NCBI RefSeq assembly: GCF_023715465.1
Contig: NZ_JAMBOE010000023.1
Coordinates: 1 to 64,000 of the forward strand
Origin: Paenibacillus macerans
Lineage (GTDB): Bacteria; Bacillota; Bacilli; Paenibacillales; Paenibacillaceae
Length of the DNA: 64,000 nt
Direction: 5' to 3'
The notes below the pieces were generated by a model, which did not search any database, had not been told where the DNA came from, and was given only the letters and a program-made list of their open reading frames with translations. Of this stretch, positions 1-10,689 are shown piece by piece. The translations under genes and the position numbers were made by a program. Each line of letters opens with the position of its first letter. Positions within the stretch are counted from its first letter, which is position 1.

Positions 1-127
1 AGTTGGAATACAATCGCATCCGGATCCATTCGTCTATCGGCTATTTGACCCCGCATCTATGCGAAAAGAGGTACTACAAGCAACAACAGGTCGCTTAATT
101 TGTGTCTACTTTCTTGACAGAAGTCCA
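1..127 (+). mobile_element. Right end of an IS3-family insertion sequence (truncated by window edge)
   Basis: The first 98 bases encode the C-terminus of an IS3-type transposase. The 29 bases that follow end in ...GACAGAAGTCCA, so the outer end read inward is TGGACTTCTGTCAAG, with the TG tip usual in this family. The element is taken to end at 127. The left end and any target duplication lie outside the window. It sits about 160 bp upstream of the ctsR promoter. Confidence 0.7.
3..98 (+). CDS. IS3-family transposase, C-terminal fragment (5' end outside window)
   Basis: The third frame from base 3 is open to TAA at 96-98. It contains YNRIRIHSSIGYLTP, the typical end of the rve integrase core of IS3/IS150-type OrfB proteins (a YN..R.HS.LGY.TP pattern), followed by a short basic and glutamine-rich tail. 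The catalytic DDE residues would lie upstream and cannot be seen, so I cannot tell whether the transposase is intact. The family call is good; the subgroup is not determined. Confidence 0.75.
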   Translation: MEYNRIRIHSSIGYLTPHLCEKRYYKQQQVA

Positions 128-173
128 GGGGGTGCGAAGGGGGAGACCTCGTGTCGCTAAAATGTCGAAAAAG

Positions 174-212
174 CACGATTGTAAGGCTGCGAGGCCTTAA
201 ACCGTGTTTTTT
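174..212 (+). terminator. Intrinsic terminator upstream of ctsR
   Basis: CACG...TAAGGC, loop TGCGAG, GCCTTA...CGTG, then six T. The stem is almost continuous with one bulge. It probably ends transcription of whatever gene lay upstream before the IS landed, and insulates the ctsR promoter. Confidence 0.75.
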
Positions 213-288
213 GCTGCTTTGATACTCCCCGCAGCACGAATATTTTCGCCCCTGGTCGATCACACTGAAATTGATTGGGGAAGCCCCC

Positions 289-316
289 TTGGCAAATCAT
301 CAAAATATGGTATAAT
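289..316 (+). promoter_or_regulatory. Sigma-A promoter of the ctsR operon
   Basis: The -35 is TTGGCA (289-294), the spacer 16 nt, and the -10 TATAAT (311-316), preceded by TGG to give an extended -10. It directly abuts the CtsR operator. Confidence 0.85.
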
Positions 317-324
317 GTGAATAA

Positions 325-347
325 AGTCAAAGAAAGTCAAAGTCAAC
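325..347 (+). promoter_or_regulatory. CtsR operator
   Basis: AGTCAAA (325-331), a 3-nt gap GAA, then AGTCAAA (335-341) match the known CtsR box of two direct RGTCAAA heptads separated by NAN. A third, imperfect heptad AGTCAAC (341-347) overlaps the second. The box covers the expected transcription start, so bound repressor should block initiation and give autoregulation of the operon. Confidence 0.9.
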
Positions 348-442
348 AGGAGCCAGGTGGCATCATGTGCTGCTGGTAGCTGGTATACAGTACAGCATGA
401 GTTTTTAGGAGCTTCACGTTTGGAACAATGGAGGATGAGTGA

Positions 443-901
443 ATGCGCAATATCTCAGATATCATTGAAAAATATCTCAAGAGTATTTTGCATGAAAGTC
501 CTGAAGGAACGATAGAAATTCAGCGTAACGATCTTGCCGACCAGTTTTCCTGCGTACCGTCGCAAATCAATTACGTGATCAGCACACGGTTTACGCTGGA
601 GAAAGGGTACCTGGTCGAAAGCAAGCGCGGTGGCGGCGGTTATGTGCGAATTCGGCGGATTGAGCTGCCGGGTCCGACTTCGCTGCACACCCACCTGCAA
701 CACACGATCGGGGACGAGATCGGGCAGAACGCGGCCGAAGGGCTCATTTATCAACTGGAAGAAGCCCGGTTTTTAAGCCGCCGGGAAGCGGCGCTGATGC
801 GTTCCGCCATTTCCCGTGACGTCCTGGCGATTAAACTGCCGTATCGCGACCAGATTCGGGCAAAGCTAATGAAAGCGATGCTGATTGCTTTGTTGAGTTA
901 G
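443..901 (+). CDS. ctsR: Class III heat-shock repressor CtsR
   Basis: Represses clp genes by binding tandem heptads as a dimer and is inactivated during heat or protein stress with help from McsA/McsB. At 152 aa it has the family's normal length. A winged helix-turn-helix spans about residues 1-72, with the glycine-rich wing GGGGYVRI at 63-70 next to Arg62, the wing arginine reported as a McsB phosphorylation target in Bacillus/Geobacillus. A helical C-terminal domain follows. The ATG lies 8 nt after GGAGG. It is the first gene of a four-gene operon with a CtsR box at the promoter, so autorepression is expected. Confidence 0.96.
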   Translation: MRNISDIIEKYLKSILHESPEGTIEIQRNDLADQFSCVPSQINYVISTRFTLEKGYLVESKRGGGGYVRIRRIELPGPTSLHTHLQHTIGDEIGQNAAEGLIYQLEEARFLSRREAALMRSAISRDVLAIKLPYRDQIRAKLMKAMLIALLS

Positions 902-948
902 TGGCAGCGTTAGGTTTAAGCAGTCTATCCCATAAAGGAGGGACACCT

Positions 949-1473
949 ATGCAATGTCAAGAATGCGGCAAGCGCCCGGCAACCCTGCATTTCACCAAAA
1001 TCGTGAACGGGGAAAAAACGGAGTTTCACATTTGTGAAGCCTGTGCCCGCGAAAAAGGTGAAATGCTCCCGGGAACTTCGGGCGGTTTTTCGATCCATAA
1101 TCTGCTGTCGGGTTTCCTGGATTTGAGCCCGGCAAACAAAGGCCAGATTTCCGGAACCAAAAGTCCCGAAATCGTGCGCTGTGAAGAGTGCGGCATGACC
1201 TATTCCCAGTTCAGCAAAATCGGCCGTTTTGGCTGCAGCTCTTGCTACAAATATTTCAATGACCGACTGGATCCGCTCTTCAAAAGAGTGCACGGCAATA
1301 CGGTCCATGTGGGGAAGGTGCCGAAACGGACCGGCGGGCAAATTCAAGTAAAACGCAAGCTCGACGATCTTCGCCGCGAGCTGCAGTACCGGATTCTGCA
1401 GGAAGAATTCGAGGAAGCCGCAGCGCTCCGGGACCAGATTCGCGAGCTTGAGAAGAACATTTCCGCAGAGTAG
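949..1473 (+). CDS. mcsA: McsA, zinc-binding activator of McsB arginine kinase
   Basis: Partner and activator of the protein-arginine kinase McsB, modulating CtsR and ClpC. It is 174 aa from the ATG at 949, which follows AAGGAGGG; the frame stays open back to a GTG at 901 overlapping the ctsR stop, but that start lacks a ribosome-binding site and would precede the conserved MQCQECGKRPA start. Zinc-finger cysteines are C3, C6, C29 and C32, with a second CxxC pair set (CEECG, CSSC) near mid-protein. The C-terminus is a UVR-type coiled motif rich in EEAAALRDQI. Confidence 0.95.
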   Translation: MQCQECGKRPATLHFTKIVNGEKTEFHICEACAREKGEMLPGTSGGFSIHNLLSGFLDLSPANKGQISGTKSPEIVRCEECGMTYSQFSKIGRFGCSSCYKYFNDRLDPLFKRVHGNTVHVGKVPKRTGGQIQVKRKLDDLRRELQYRILQEEFEEAAALRDQIRELEKNISAE

Positions 1474-1485
1474 GAGGGATGCAGG

Positions 1486-2544
1486 GTGTCAAAACTCCGT
1501 TTTACTGAACAGCCGTTAAGCGAGTGGATGAAACGGGAAGGCAAACAGTCGGATATCGTGATCAGCAGCCGGGTGCGGATCGCCCGCAACCTGCAGCACC
1601 AGCCTTTCCCGATGTTGTCCACCAATCAGCAGTCGGAAGAGGTGCTGGAACAGCTGCAAACCGTGCTGTCTGACGAAAGCTTGAAGTCCTACGGCAAACT
1701 GCACCCGGTCCTGCTTGCGGACCTCGACGATCTCGACAAGCGGGTATTGGTGGAGAAGCACCTGATCAGCCCCAACCTGGCGAACGAATCGAGAAACGGG
1801 GCGGTGTTCATCAGCGAAGACGAAAGTCTCAGCATTATGGTGAACGAAGAGGACCATTTGCGAATCCAATGTTTGTATCCGGGCTTCCAGGTGCAGGAGG
1901 CTTGGGAAAAGGCGACGGCGATCGACGATATTTTTGAAGCTCATGTCGATTACGCCTTTGACGATCGCCGCGGCTACTTGACCAGCTGCCCGACGAATGT
2001 CGGCACCGGCCTGCGGGCCTCGGTGATGATGCATCTCCCGGCATTGGTGCTGACGCAGCAGATCAACCGGATTTTGTCGGCGGTGTCGCAAGTGGGACTG
2101 ACGGTGCGCGGTATCTACGGCGAAGGCAGCGAAGCGACGGGGAACTTGTTTCAAATCTCAAATCAGATTACACTAGGACAAAGCGAAGCGGAGATTATAG
2201 AGAATTTATACGGGGTTGTCCTGCAGATCATTCAGCATGAGAAAACGGCCAGAGAGAAGCTGATCGGGGAATCTCGGCTTCGGATGATGGACCGGGTGAT
2301 GCGTTCCTACGGGATTTTGTCGCACGCCGCCATCATCGATTCCAAGGAAGCCGCGCAGCGGCTGTCCGACGTTCGGCTCGGCGTGGATCTCGGACTGATC
2401 GATTCGGTCCCCACGGAAGTGCTGAATGAATTGAACGTGCTCACGCAGCCCGGTTTTTTGCAAAAGAAATTCAGCGGCAGCATGTCCCCGGCAGAACGGG
2501 ATATGTACCGCGCCAAACTCATTCGCGAACGAGTGGGTAAATAA
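1486..2544 (+). CDS. mcsB: Protein-arginine kinase McsB
   Basis: Phosphorylates arginine residues on CtsR and on misfolded proteins, marking the latter for ClpCP. It is 352 aa with the phosphagen-kinase catalytic fold: SSRVRIARN near residue 27 and the active-site loop SCPTNVGTG with Cys168. The start is GTG, 7 nt after a GGAGGG that overlaps the mcsA stop, so the two are probably translationally coupled. It is third in the ctsR operon. Confidence 0.95.
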   Translation: MSKLRFTEQPLSEWMKREGKQSDIVISSRVRIARNLQHQPFPMLSTNQQSEEVLEQLQTVLSDESLKSYGKLHPVLLADLDDLDKRVLVEKHLISPNLANESRNGAVFISEDESLSIMVNEEDHLRIQCLYPGFQVQEAWEKATAIDDIFEAHVDYAFDDRRGYLTSCPTNVGTGLRASVMMHLPALVLTQQINRILSAVSQVGLTVRGIYGEGSEATGNLFQISNQITLGQSEAEIIENLYGVVLQIIQHEKTAREKLIGESRLRMMDRVMRSYGILSHAAIIDSKEAAQRLSDVRLGVDLGLIDSVPTEVLNELNVLTQPGFLQKKFSGSMSPAERDMYRAKLIRERVGK

Positions 2545-2576
2545 AGGGTAGATTAACTATGGAGGTGTAGGAGAAG

Positions 2577-5021
<2,445 letters not shown>

Positions 5022-5098
5022 ATCCAGGCTGAAAAGTCCTTGACTTTTGCATATAGCCTAAAAAAGAACCATGTTTAAGCCGATGAAATATATGAAAG

Positions 5099-5134
5099 GC
5101 AGCTTCCAAACGGTGCTTTGGAGCTGCTTTTTTT
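5099..5134 (+). terminator. Terminator of the ctsR-clpC operon
   Basis: GCAGCTTCCAAA pairs with TTTGGAGCTGC (one bulged T) across a CGGTGC loop, followed by seven T. Confidence 0.9.
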
Positions 5135-5170
5135 CATCCAGTTTCTTTTTTTGCAAAGGCTTTAAAAACT

Positions 5171-5199
5171 TTACGTGAATTCTCAAAGAATGGTAAAAT
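5171..5199 (+). promoter_or_regulatory. Possible radA promoter
   Basis: An extended -10, TGGTAAAAT (-10 hexamer 5194-5199), has only a weak -35-like TTACGT 17 nt upstream. It lies 70 bp before radA and after the clpC terminator, so radA needs a promoter about here. Confidence 0.5.
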
Positions 5200-5269
5200 T
5201 TGAATATACATCAGCGGAACCGGATTTGCAAGATTTGTCATATTTTACGTCGATGAGAAGGAGAGATAA

Positions 5270-6637
5270 ATGGTTAAAGTAAAAACAAAGTTTTTTTGCG
5301 GCGAATGCGGTTACGAATCGCCCAAATGGTACGGCAAGTGCCCGGGGTGCGGGGCGTGGAATTCGATGGTGGAGGAAACGGTGAAGACCGTTAAAACGCA
5401 GGGGCTGAATTCCGGGCTATTTCATGCGAAAGAAAAGCCGCTTTCGATCATAAATATAGAGAGCGGCAAGGAGCCCCGGATTCAGACCGGAATCGGGGAA
5501 CTAAACCGAGTGCTTGGCGGGGGAGTTGTCCCGGGATCGCTGGTGCTCGTAGGCGGAGACCCCGGAATCGGCAAATCGACGCTGCTGCTGCAAACGTCTC
5601 ATGAATTAGCCCGGTCCGGGCTTAAAGTATTGTATATCTCGGGGGAGGAATCCGTGCGCCAGACCAAACTGCGGGCGGAGCGCCTCGGGGCGCTTTCTCC
5701 CGAACTGTTCGTTTTGTGCGAAAGCAGCATGGACGGTATTGAAGAGGCGATCGAAAGCGTTGCGCCGGATTTTCTCGTCATCGACTCGATTCAGACGGTG
5801 TATCTGCCGGAAGTGACCAGCGCGCCAGGCAGCGTATCGCAGGTGCGGGAATGTACGGCCCGGTTCATGCGCATCGCCAAAGGGCAGGGAATCGCCACCG
5901 TGCTGGTTGGCCATGTGACCAAGGAAGGGGCGATCGCCGGCCCGAGACTGCTTGAGCATATGGTCGACTGCGTGCTTTATTTTGAAGGGGAACGGCATCA
6001 CTCTTACCGCCTGCTGCGGGCGGTCAAAAACCGCTTTGGCTCGACCAACGAAATCGGCATTTTCGAGATGAACGAATCCGGCCTGGCCGAGGTCGCCAAC
6101 CCGTCGGAACTGTTCCTATCGGAACGGCCGCTTGGGGTGGCCGGCTCCACGGTCGTGGCCAGCATGGAGGGGACGCGCCCGATGCTGGTGGAGCTGCAGG
6201 CTTTGATCGCGGCCACGCATTTTCCCTCCCCGCGCAGGATGGCGACCGGTGTGGATCATCAGCGCATGAACCTGATCCTCGCCGTGCTCGAAAAAAGAAT
6301 GGGCATGTTCCTGCAAAACCAGGATGCTTACGTCAATCTGGCCGGCGGCGCCAAGCTGGATGAACCGGCGGTGGACCTGGCGATTGCCGTCAGCGTGGCG
6401 TCCAGTTTCCGCGATATACCGACCAAGCCGTACGACGTCATTTTCGGGGAGGTGGGCTTGACCGGTGAGGTAAGAGCGGTATCCCGGGCCGAACAGCGGG
6501 TCAAGGAAGCGGCCAAGCTGGGCTTTAAACGGGTGATTTTGCCGGAGAAGAGCATGAAAGGATGGAAAGGACCGCAAGGAATCGAGTTGATTGGCGTAAA
6601 TACCGTTGCAGATGCGCTAGCTGTTGCGTTAGATTAG
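5270..6637 (+). CDS. radA: DNA repair protein RadA (Sms)
   Basis: Branch-migration helicase of recombinational repair. It is 455 aa. The N-terminal zinc finger uses C10, C13, C24 and C27; the RecA-like core has Walker A GGDPGIGKST at about 95-104 and the RadA signature KNRFGSTNE near 253. The C-terminal third is the Lon-protease-like domain without protease function. It lies 10 bp before disA, the same pair as in Bacillus, where RadA and DisA interact. The ATG follows a GAAGGAGAG ribosome-binding site. Confidence 0.96.
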   Translation: MVKVKTKFFCGECGYESPKWYGKCPGCGAWNSMVEETVKTVKTQGLNSGLFHAKEKPLSIINIESGKEPRIQTGIGELNRVLGGGVVPGSLVLVGGDPGIGKSTLLLQTSHELARSGLKVLYISGEESVRQTKLRAERLGALSPELFVLCESSMDGIEEAIESVAPDFLVIDSIQTVYLPEVTSAPGSVSQVRECTARFMRIAKGQGIATVLVGHVTKEGAIAGPRLLEHMVDCVLYFEGERHHSYRLLRAVKNRFGSTNEIGIFEMNESGLAEVANPSELFLSERPLGVAGSTVVASMEGTRPMLVELQALIAATHFPSPRRMATGVDHQRMNLILAVLEKRMGMFLQNQDAYVNLAGGAKLDEPAVDLAIAVSVASSFRDIPTKPYDVIFGEVGLTGEVRAVSRAEQRVKEAAKLGFKRVILPEKSMKGWKGPQGIELIGVNTVADALAVALD

Positions 6638-6647
6638 GGGGCATTGA

Positions 6648-7727
6648 ATGATGAAAGAAACTACCCAAACGGAAAAAATGAATGAATTGCTGAGGCTTGT
6701 TGCTCCGGGAACGGCCTTTCGCGACGGGCTGGAAAACGTGCTTCGGGCCAAAACCGGGGGACTGATCGTCGTTGGCTACAGCCCGGAGGTGATGGAGGTC
6801 GTGGAGGGGGGCTTTTCCATCAACTGCGACTTCTCGCCAAACTATCTTTACGAACTCGCCAAAATGGATGGGGCGATCATCCTCAGCGAAGATTTAAAGC
6901 GGATCTTGTACGCGAACACGCAGCTGATCCCGGATTCCTCCATTTCGTCGGCGGAAACGGGAATCCGCCACCGTACCGCCGAACGGGTGGCCAAACAGAC
7001 CGGCAAGCTGGTCGTTTCCATCTCCCAGCGCCGCAACATCATTACGTTGTACCAGGGAAACATAAGGTACGCGCTTAAGGAAATCGGCGTTATATTGACC
7101 AAAGCGAATCAGGCCATTCAAACCTTGGAAAAATACAGGGCGGTGCTCAATCAGGCCTTGACCAATTTGACCGCCTCCGAATTCGAGGAACTGGTCTCTT
7201 TGCCCGAAGTGGTGAACGTGATCCAGCGGGTGGAGATGGTGATCCGCATCAAGATGGAGATCAAGCGGTTCATTAACGAGCTGGGGACGGAGGGGCGCCT
7301 GATCAGCATGCAGATGGAGGAACTCGTCAGCAATATGGAGGAGGAAGCCTGGCTGCTGTACAAGGACTACGCCAAAGAAGACAGCGATGAGGCGATTCGC
7401 GAAATTATTTTGGGCCTCAAGCGGTCGACCGATGACGAGTTGCTCGACGACAATCATATTACTAAGCTGCTCGGTTATCCCGCTACGGCGGCGACGTCCG
7501 AGGAGCTTATTTCCCCGCGCGGGTATCGCGTGCTGAATAAAATTCCGCGGCTGCCGAACGTGATCATTCATAATTTGGTCGAACGCTTCCATCAGCTGCC
7601 AGACGTCATGATGGCCAGCATCGAAGAGCTCGATGAGGTGGACGGCATCGGTGAAGTCCGGGCGCGGGCGATCAAGGAAGGACTGAAGCGTCTCCAGGAA
7701 CAGGTATTTATTGACAGACAAATTTAA
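6648..7727 (+). CDS. disA: Diadenylate cyclase DisA (c-di-AMP synthase, DNA-integrity scanner)
   Basis: Makes c-di-AMP from two ATP and stops when bound to branched DNA, linking genome integrity to sporulation. It is 359 aa. The N-terminal DAC domain contains the catalytic DGA (from residue 74) and RHRTAERVAKQ (from 107). A helical spine follows, then a C-terminal helix-hairpin-helix DNA-binding domain with DEVDGIGEVRARAIKEG. It is probably cotranscribed with radA and is followed by a long terminator hairpin. Confidence 0.96.
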   Translation: MMKETTQTEKMNELLRLVAPGTAFRDGLENVLRAKTGGLIVVGYSPEVMEVVEGGFSINCDFSPNYLYELAKMDGAIILSEDLKRILYANTQLIPDSSISSAETGIRHRTAERVAKQTGKLVVSISQRRNIITLYQGNIRYALKEIGVILTKANQAIQTLEKYRAVLNQALTNLTASEFEELVSLPEVVNVIQRVEMVIRIKMEIKRFINELGTEGRLISMQMEELVSNMEEEAWLLYKDYAKEDSDEAIREIILGLKRSTDDELLDDNHITKLLGYPATAATSEELISPRGYRVLNKIPRLPNVIIHNLVERFHQLPDVMMASIEELDEVDGIGEVRARAIKEGLKRLQEQVFIDRQI

Positions 7728-7833
7728 ATTCCTTTTTCGGGTCAGCTTCAAAATATCGGCAAAGTGCTCCGCCGCAAGCGGAGAGACGCAGACGAGACGG
7801 AAGAAATGTAACGGCTGAAACACTGAAATATGA

Positions 7834-7880
7834 AAAAAGGCATGGATCTCCGCCGGGCGGAAGGATCGGTGCCTTTTTAA
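7834..7880 (+). terminator. Terminator of radA-disA
   Basis: A long hairpin, AAAAAAGGCA...CCGCC / GGCGG...TGCCTTTTT, with an internal GATC pair. The A-tract before and T-tract after would let it work on both strands, including against read-through from the reverse gene at 8113-8508. Confidence 0.88.
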
Positions 7881-7929
7881 GTATAAGTATGATAAGCGCT
7901 GCTGCGGTTGATTTTATAGCATGAGAAGC

Positions 7930-8083
7930 CGACTCTTTTACCAAATGCAAAAGTACATCTGATTATCGGTAATTTGATAAAAAAATGACTTTTAACCGGA
8001 AATGAACTGCACATTTGCATTTGATGAGCCGATTCCGGGGTGCTTAGGCGAAAATGGCCTGCACTTTTGCATTTCGTGGATCG
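7930..8083. repeat. Intergenic short repeats, TGCACTTTTGCATTT family (3 copies)
   Basis: Two direct copies start at 8005 and 8057, 52 bp apart, each reading CTGCAC-(A/T)TTTGCATTT followed by an SCG/GCC-type tail. One inverted copy is at 7930-7961, whose complement reads TGTACTTTTGCATTTGG. The stretch lies between the disA terminator and the 3' end of the reverse gene and holds no credible coding sequence. Confidence 0.65.
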
Positions 8084-8112
8084 TTAAGTGCCTCAGTTTC
8101 GCCAGCAATCCC

Positions 8113-8508
8113 TTACGATAAATTAAAAAGTCCCAACGTGGCGCATTTCTGGGATTCCCGCTCGACGATCTCGTCCATTTGAATCCCGAGTAAATTGCAC
8201 AGGGCGGACATATAGAAAAGGTTGCGTCCGAGCTCATTGATGATCGATTCCTTGCAGTTTTCGCATAACTCGCCATGGACATGCTTGGCAATCGTCTCTT
8301 TCGCTTGCTGCAAATCCATGCCCGGCTCGAAATCCTGCTTGGTGGCATGCAGCTCGATGCAGCCGCATTCGGTAACGGACTTGGTCACGGAACGTACGGC
8401 GGCGGCGTTGGTTTGTCCCATTTTTGACAAAACATCCAGCAAACTGCGGTGACGGAGCAACAGATCGGAAACTTGTTCTTGAAAAGACTGAAGGCTTGGT
8501 GCGCTCAT
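8113..8508 (-). CDS. Small protein of unknown function with a MazG-like C-terminal helix pair
   Basis: A 131-aa cytoplasmic protein, the only reverse-strand gene I can support in the window. It has its own sigma-A promoter at 8543-8572 and a GAGGTGG ribosome-binding site, so it is a real gene. Features are a conserved-looking TECGCIELHA segment, a CENC pair, and ELGRNLFYMSALCNLLGIQMDEI, which recalls the E-L-G-x-x-L-x-Y...LGI..DEI helices of MazG-type nucleotide pyrophosphohydrolases. I recall similar short proteins between disA and yacL in Paenibacillus genomes (sometimes given a DUF1573 label), but I cannot verify this. No function is assigned. Confidence 0.8.
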   Translation of the reverse strand: MSAPSLQSFQEQVSDLLLRHRSLLDVLSKMGQTNAAAVRSVTKSVTECGCIELHATKQDFEPGMDLQQAKETIAKHVHGELCENCKESIINELGRNLFYMSALCNLLGIQMDEIVERESQKCATLGLFNLS

Positions 8509-8542
8509 TTTCCATCCACCTCAATATTTATGAATTGAATTC

Positions 8543-8572
8543 ATTATATGCCACATTTTCCCCACTTATCAA
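8543..8572 (-). promoter_or_regulatory. Sigma-A promoter for the reverse-strand gene
   Basis: On the minus strand the -35 is TTGATA (8572-8567), the spacer 18 nt, and the -10 a perfect TATAAT (8548-8543), about 35 bp before the start codon. Confidence 0.85.
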
Positions 8573-8714
8573 CCAGAAATCCCATAGTGATGGGCTTTCT
8601 CCTTCATACCGGCTGTTTTTGTTTTCCAAAAAAAGTTATCCTCAACCGATTACGTCTCCAAAATTTGGATCATACTGGATGATGAAGATAGTTATTCAGG
8701 AGGTGAAGAGAGAC

Positions 8715-9803
8715 GTGCTGAAAAAATACTTACGAATCGCAGCTGGCTTGGTCGGCGCTTGGTTCGGGTACACCGAGGGCGGATTGCTGGGTGTAATGCC
8801 GGAGCCGATTCGTTTCTGGTTCGACGGGATGAGTCCGCTTGTGGTAAGCCTGATTATGGCGGCGGCTGGAGCTGTGCTGTTCTTGTTCCTGTTTTCGCTG
8901 GCTGCAAATGTCGTATCCGCGAGGATTAAATCGTGGATCGCCGCGTTGACCCGGATTCCGATGAATGACATGGCTGCCGGTGCGACCGGATTGACTGCGG
9001 GACTTCTTCTTTCTTTAATGGTCTATCCGCTTGCGACCTGGCTTGGATCTCTGGAGAGCTTCGCCCGGTTCGCCGTATCGGCACTGTTTGGGTACATGGG
9101 GCTTTACGTAGGTCTTGCCAAAAAGGAAGAATTGTCATCATTCTGGAAATCGGGAAAATGGGGGGGCACCGTCCCCGAGGATGAACGCGGGTCTAAGGAA
9201 CATAAAATTTTGGATACGAGTGTGATTATCGACGGGAGAATCGCGGATATTTGCAAAACCGGGTTCATTGAGGGCACCATCGTGATTCCCGAATTTGTGC
9301 TGGAGGAGCTGCAGCATATCGCCGACTCTTCGGATTTGCTCAAACGCAACCGGGGGCGCCGCGGGCTCGACATTTTGAACAAAATCCAAAAAGAGCTGGA
9401 CGTTAAAGTCATGATTTATGAAGGGGATTTTGAAGAGATCTCCGAGGTTGACAGCAAGCTGGTCAAATTGGCCAAGGTGCTGCAGGGGAAAGTCGTCACC
9501 AACGATTTTAACCTTAACAAGGTATGTGAGCTGCAGGGTGTATCGGTGCTGAATATCAACGATCTTGCCAATGCCGTGAAACCGGTCGTGCTGCCGGGCG
9601 AGGAAATTATGGTACAAGTCATCAAGGACGGCAAGGAGCATGGACAGGGCGTGGCTTATTTGGACGATGGCACGATGATCGTTGTGGAAGGCGGACGCGA
9701 TTACATCGGGATGATTACGGAGGTTCTGGTGACCAGCGTGCTGCAGACTTCGGCGGGACGGATGATTTTTGCCAAGCCAAAACTGTTGGAAAAAGCCCAG
9801 TAA
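8715..9803 (+). CDS. yacL: PIN/TRAM-domain membrane protein YacL
   Basis: A 362-aa membrane protein whose cytoplasmic PIN nuclease-like domain and C-terminal TRAM RNA-binding domain suggest RNA processing; the exact substrate is not known. The N-terminus holds about four hydrophobic segments (residues ~1-130). The PIN core begins LDTSVIIDGRIADI and contains the acidic VVTNDFNLNK. I start it at GTG 8715 (MLKKYLR...), as in Bacillus YacL, 8 nt after AGGAGGTGA; the frame remains open far upstream but without a ribosome-binding site. It precedes ispD as in Bacillus. Confidence 0.92.
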   Translation: MLKKYLRIAAGLVGAWFGYTEGGLLGVMPEPIRFWFDGMSPLVVSLIMAAAGAVLFLFLFSLAANVVSARIKSWIAALTRIPMNDMAAGATGLTAGLLLSLMVYPLATWLGSLESFARFAVSALFGYMGLYVGLAKKEELSSFWKSGKWGGTVPEDERGSKEHKILDTSVIIDGRIADICKTGFIEGTIVIPEFVLEELQHIADSSDLLKRNRGRRGLDILNKIQKELDVKVMIYEGDFEEISEVDSKLVKLAKVLQGKVVTNDFNLNKVCELQGVSVLNINDLANAVKPVVLPGEEIMVQVIKDGKEHGQGVAYLDDGTMIVVEGGRDYIGMITEVLVTSVLQTSAGRMIFAKPKLLEKAQ

Positions 9804-9820
9804 TTCGGTATGATGGGAAT

Positions 9821-9847
9821 AAACGCGCTGGGGATGCCCCCGCGTTT
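9821..9847 (+). other. Hairpin between yacL and ispD
   Basis: AAACGCG..GGGG, loop ATG, CCCC.CGCGTTT form a stable stem with only a short AATT tail. It may be a weak terminator or an RNA-stability element 30 bp before ispD. Confidence 0.55.
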
Positions 9848-9876
9848 AATTCTGGGCTAAGGTGAGGCAGATAACG

Positions 9877-10608
9877 ATGGCGGCTGAGCAAAAAGGCAGT
9901 TTCGGAGCGGTTGTGGTGGCGGCGGGACGGGGGAGCCGGATGGGAACGCAGGAAAGCAAGCAGTATTTGCTGCTTGAGGACAAGCCGATTTTCATCCATG
10001 CGCTTGAGGCGTTCGACCGCCATCCCGAGGTCGCCGAAATGGTGCTCGTCACCGGCGGGCAGGATGTGGACCGCTGCCGGTCCTGGATTGCCGAATTCGG
10101 CATGACCAAACAAGTGCAAGTGATTCCGGGCGGCGCCGAGCGTCAGCAATCGGTATACCAGGGGCTGCTGCAGATCAGCGCGCCCTGGGTGCTGGTGCAT
10201 GACGGCGTCCGCCCTTTTGTTACGCCGGAACAAATCAGCGCCTGCTGCGCGGCGGCCGTGGAGCATGGTGCATCCGTGCTGGCCGTGCCGGTGAAGGATA
10301 CGATCAAGCAGGCCGATGGCCGGGGCTGGGTCGCGTCGACGCTGGACCGCCGCACGTTATGGGCGATTCAGACGCCGCAGGCTTTTCGGCGGGACGATCT
10401 GCTGGCCGCACATGAACGAGCCGAGCGGGAGGGCTTTACGGGCACGGATGATTCGATGCTGGTAGAGCGGCTAGGCATGCCGGTCAAGCTGGTCGAAGGC
10501 GCGTACAGCAATATTAAGATTACGACGCCGGAAGATCTGGACTATGCGGAGTTGATCCGCAGGAAGAAGCGTCCGGAAGGGCAAGGGCAAGGGGCAATAG
10601 ACTTGTAG
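9877..10608 (+). CDS. ispD: 2-C-methyl-D-erythritol 4-phosphate cytidylyltransferase
   Basis: Third step of the MEP isoprenoid pathway, forming CDP-methylerythritol from MEP and CTP. It is 243 aa. The nucleotide-binding signature VVVAAGRGSRMG lies at the N-terminus and TDDSMLVE near the substrate site; the length matches the family. I prefer ATG 9877, ten nt after AGGTGAG, over an in-frame GTG at 9862 that overlaps the ribosome-binding site. The C-terminal tail (RKKRPEGQGQG) is short and basic. It pairs with ispF downstream, though a 366-bp repeat-bearing gap separates them. Confidence 0.95.
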   Translation: MAAEQKGSFGAVVVAAGRGSRMGTQESKQYLLLEDKPIFIHALEAFDRHPEVAEMVLVTGGQDVDRCRSWIAEFGMTKQVQVIPGGAERQQSVYQGLLQISAPWVLVHDGVRPFVTPEQISACCAAAVEHGASVLAVPVKDTIKQADGRGWVASTLDRRTLWAIQTPQAFRRDDLLAAHERAEREGFTGTDDSMLVERLGMPVKLVEGAYSNIKITTPEDLDYAELIRRKKRPEGQGQGAIDL

Positions 10609-10689
10609 TCACAATACTTTCGGGGTTTTCCGCAGTAATGCTTGTTTTCGTGCCGACATTGTGGCGCCGGAGACCGCGCTTCGGAAATC

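Noticed and set aside
57..263. Reverse 68-codon frame before ctsR
   Set aside because: It crosses the IS end and the terminator at 174-212, with no start signals.
8424..8714. Upstream extension of yacL
   Set aside because: The frame is open but overlaps the divergent gene and its promoter; the GTG at 8715 has a strong ribosome-binding site and matches the known start.
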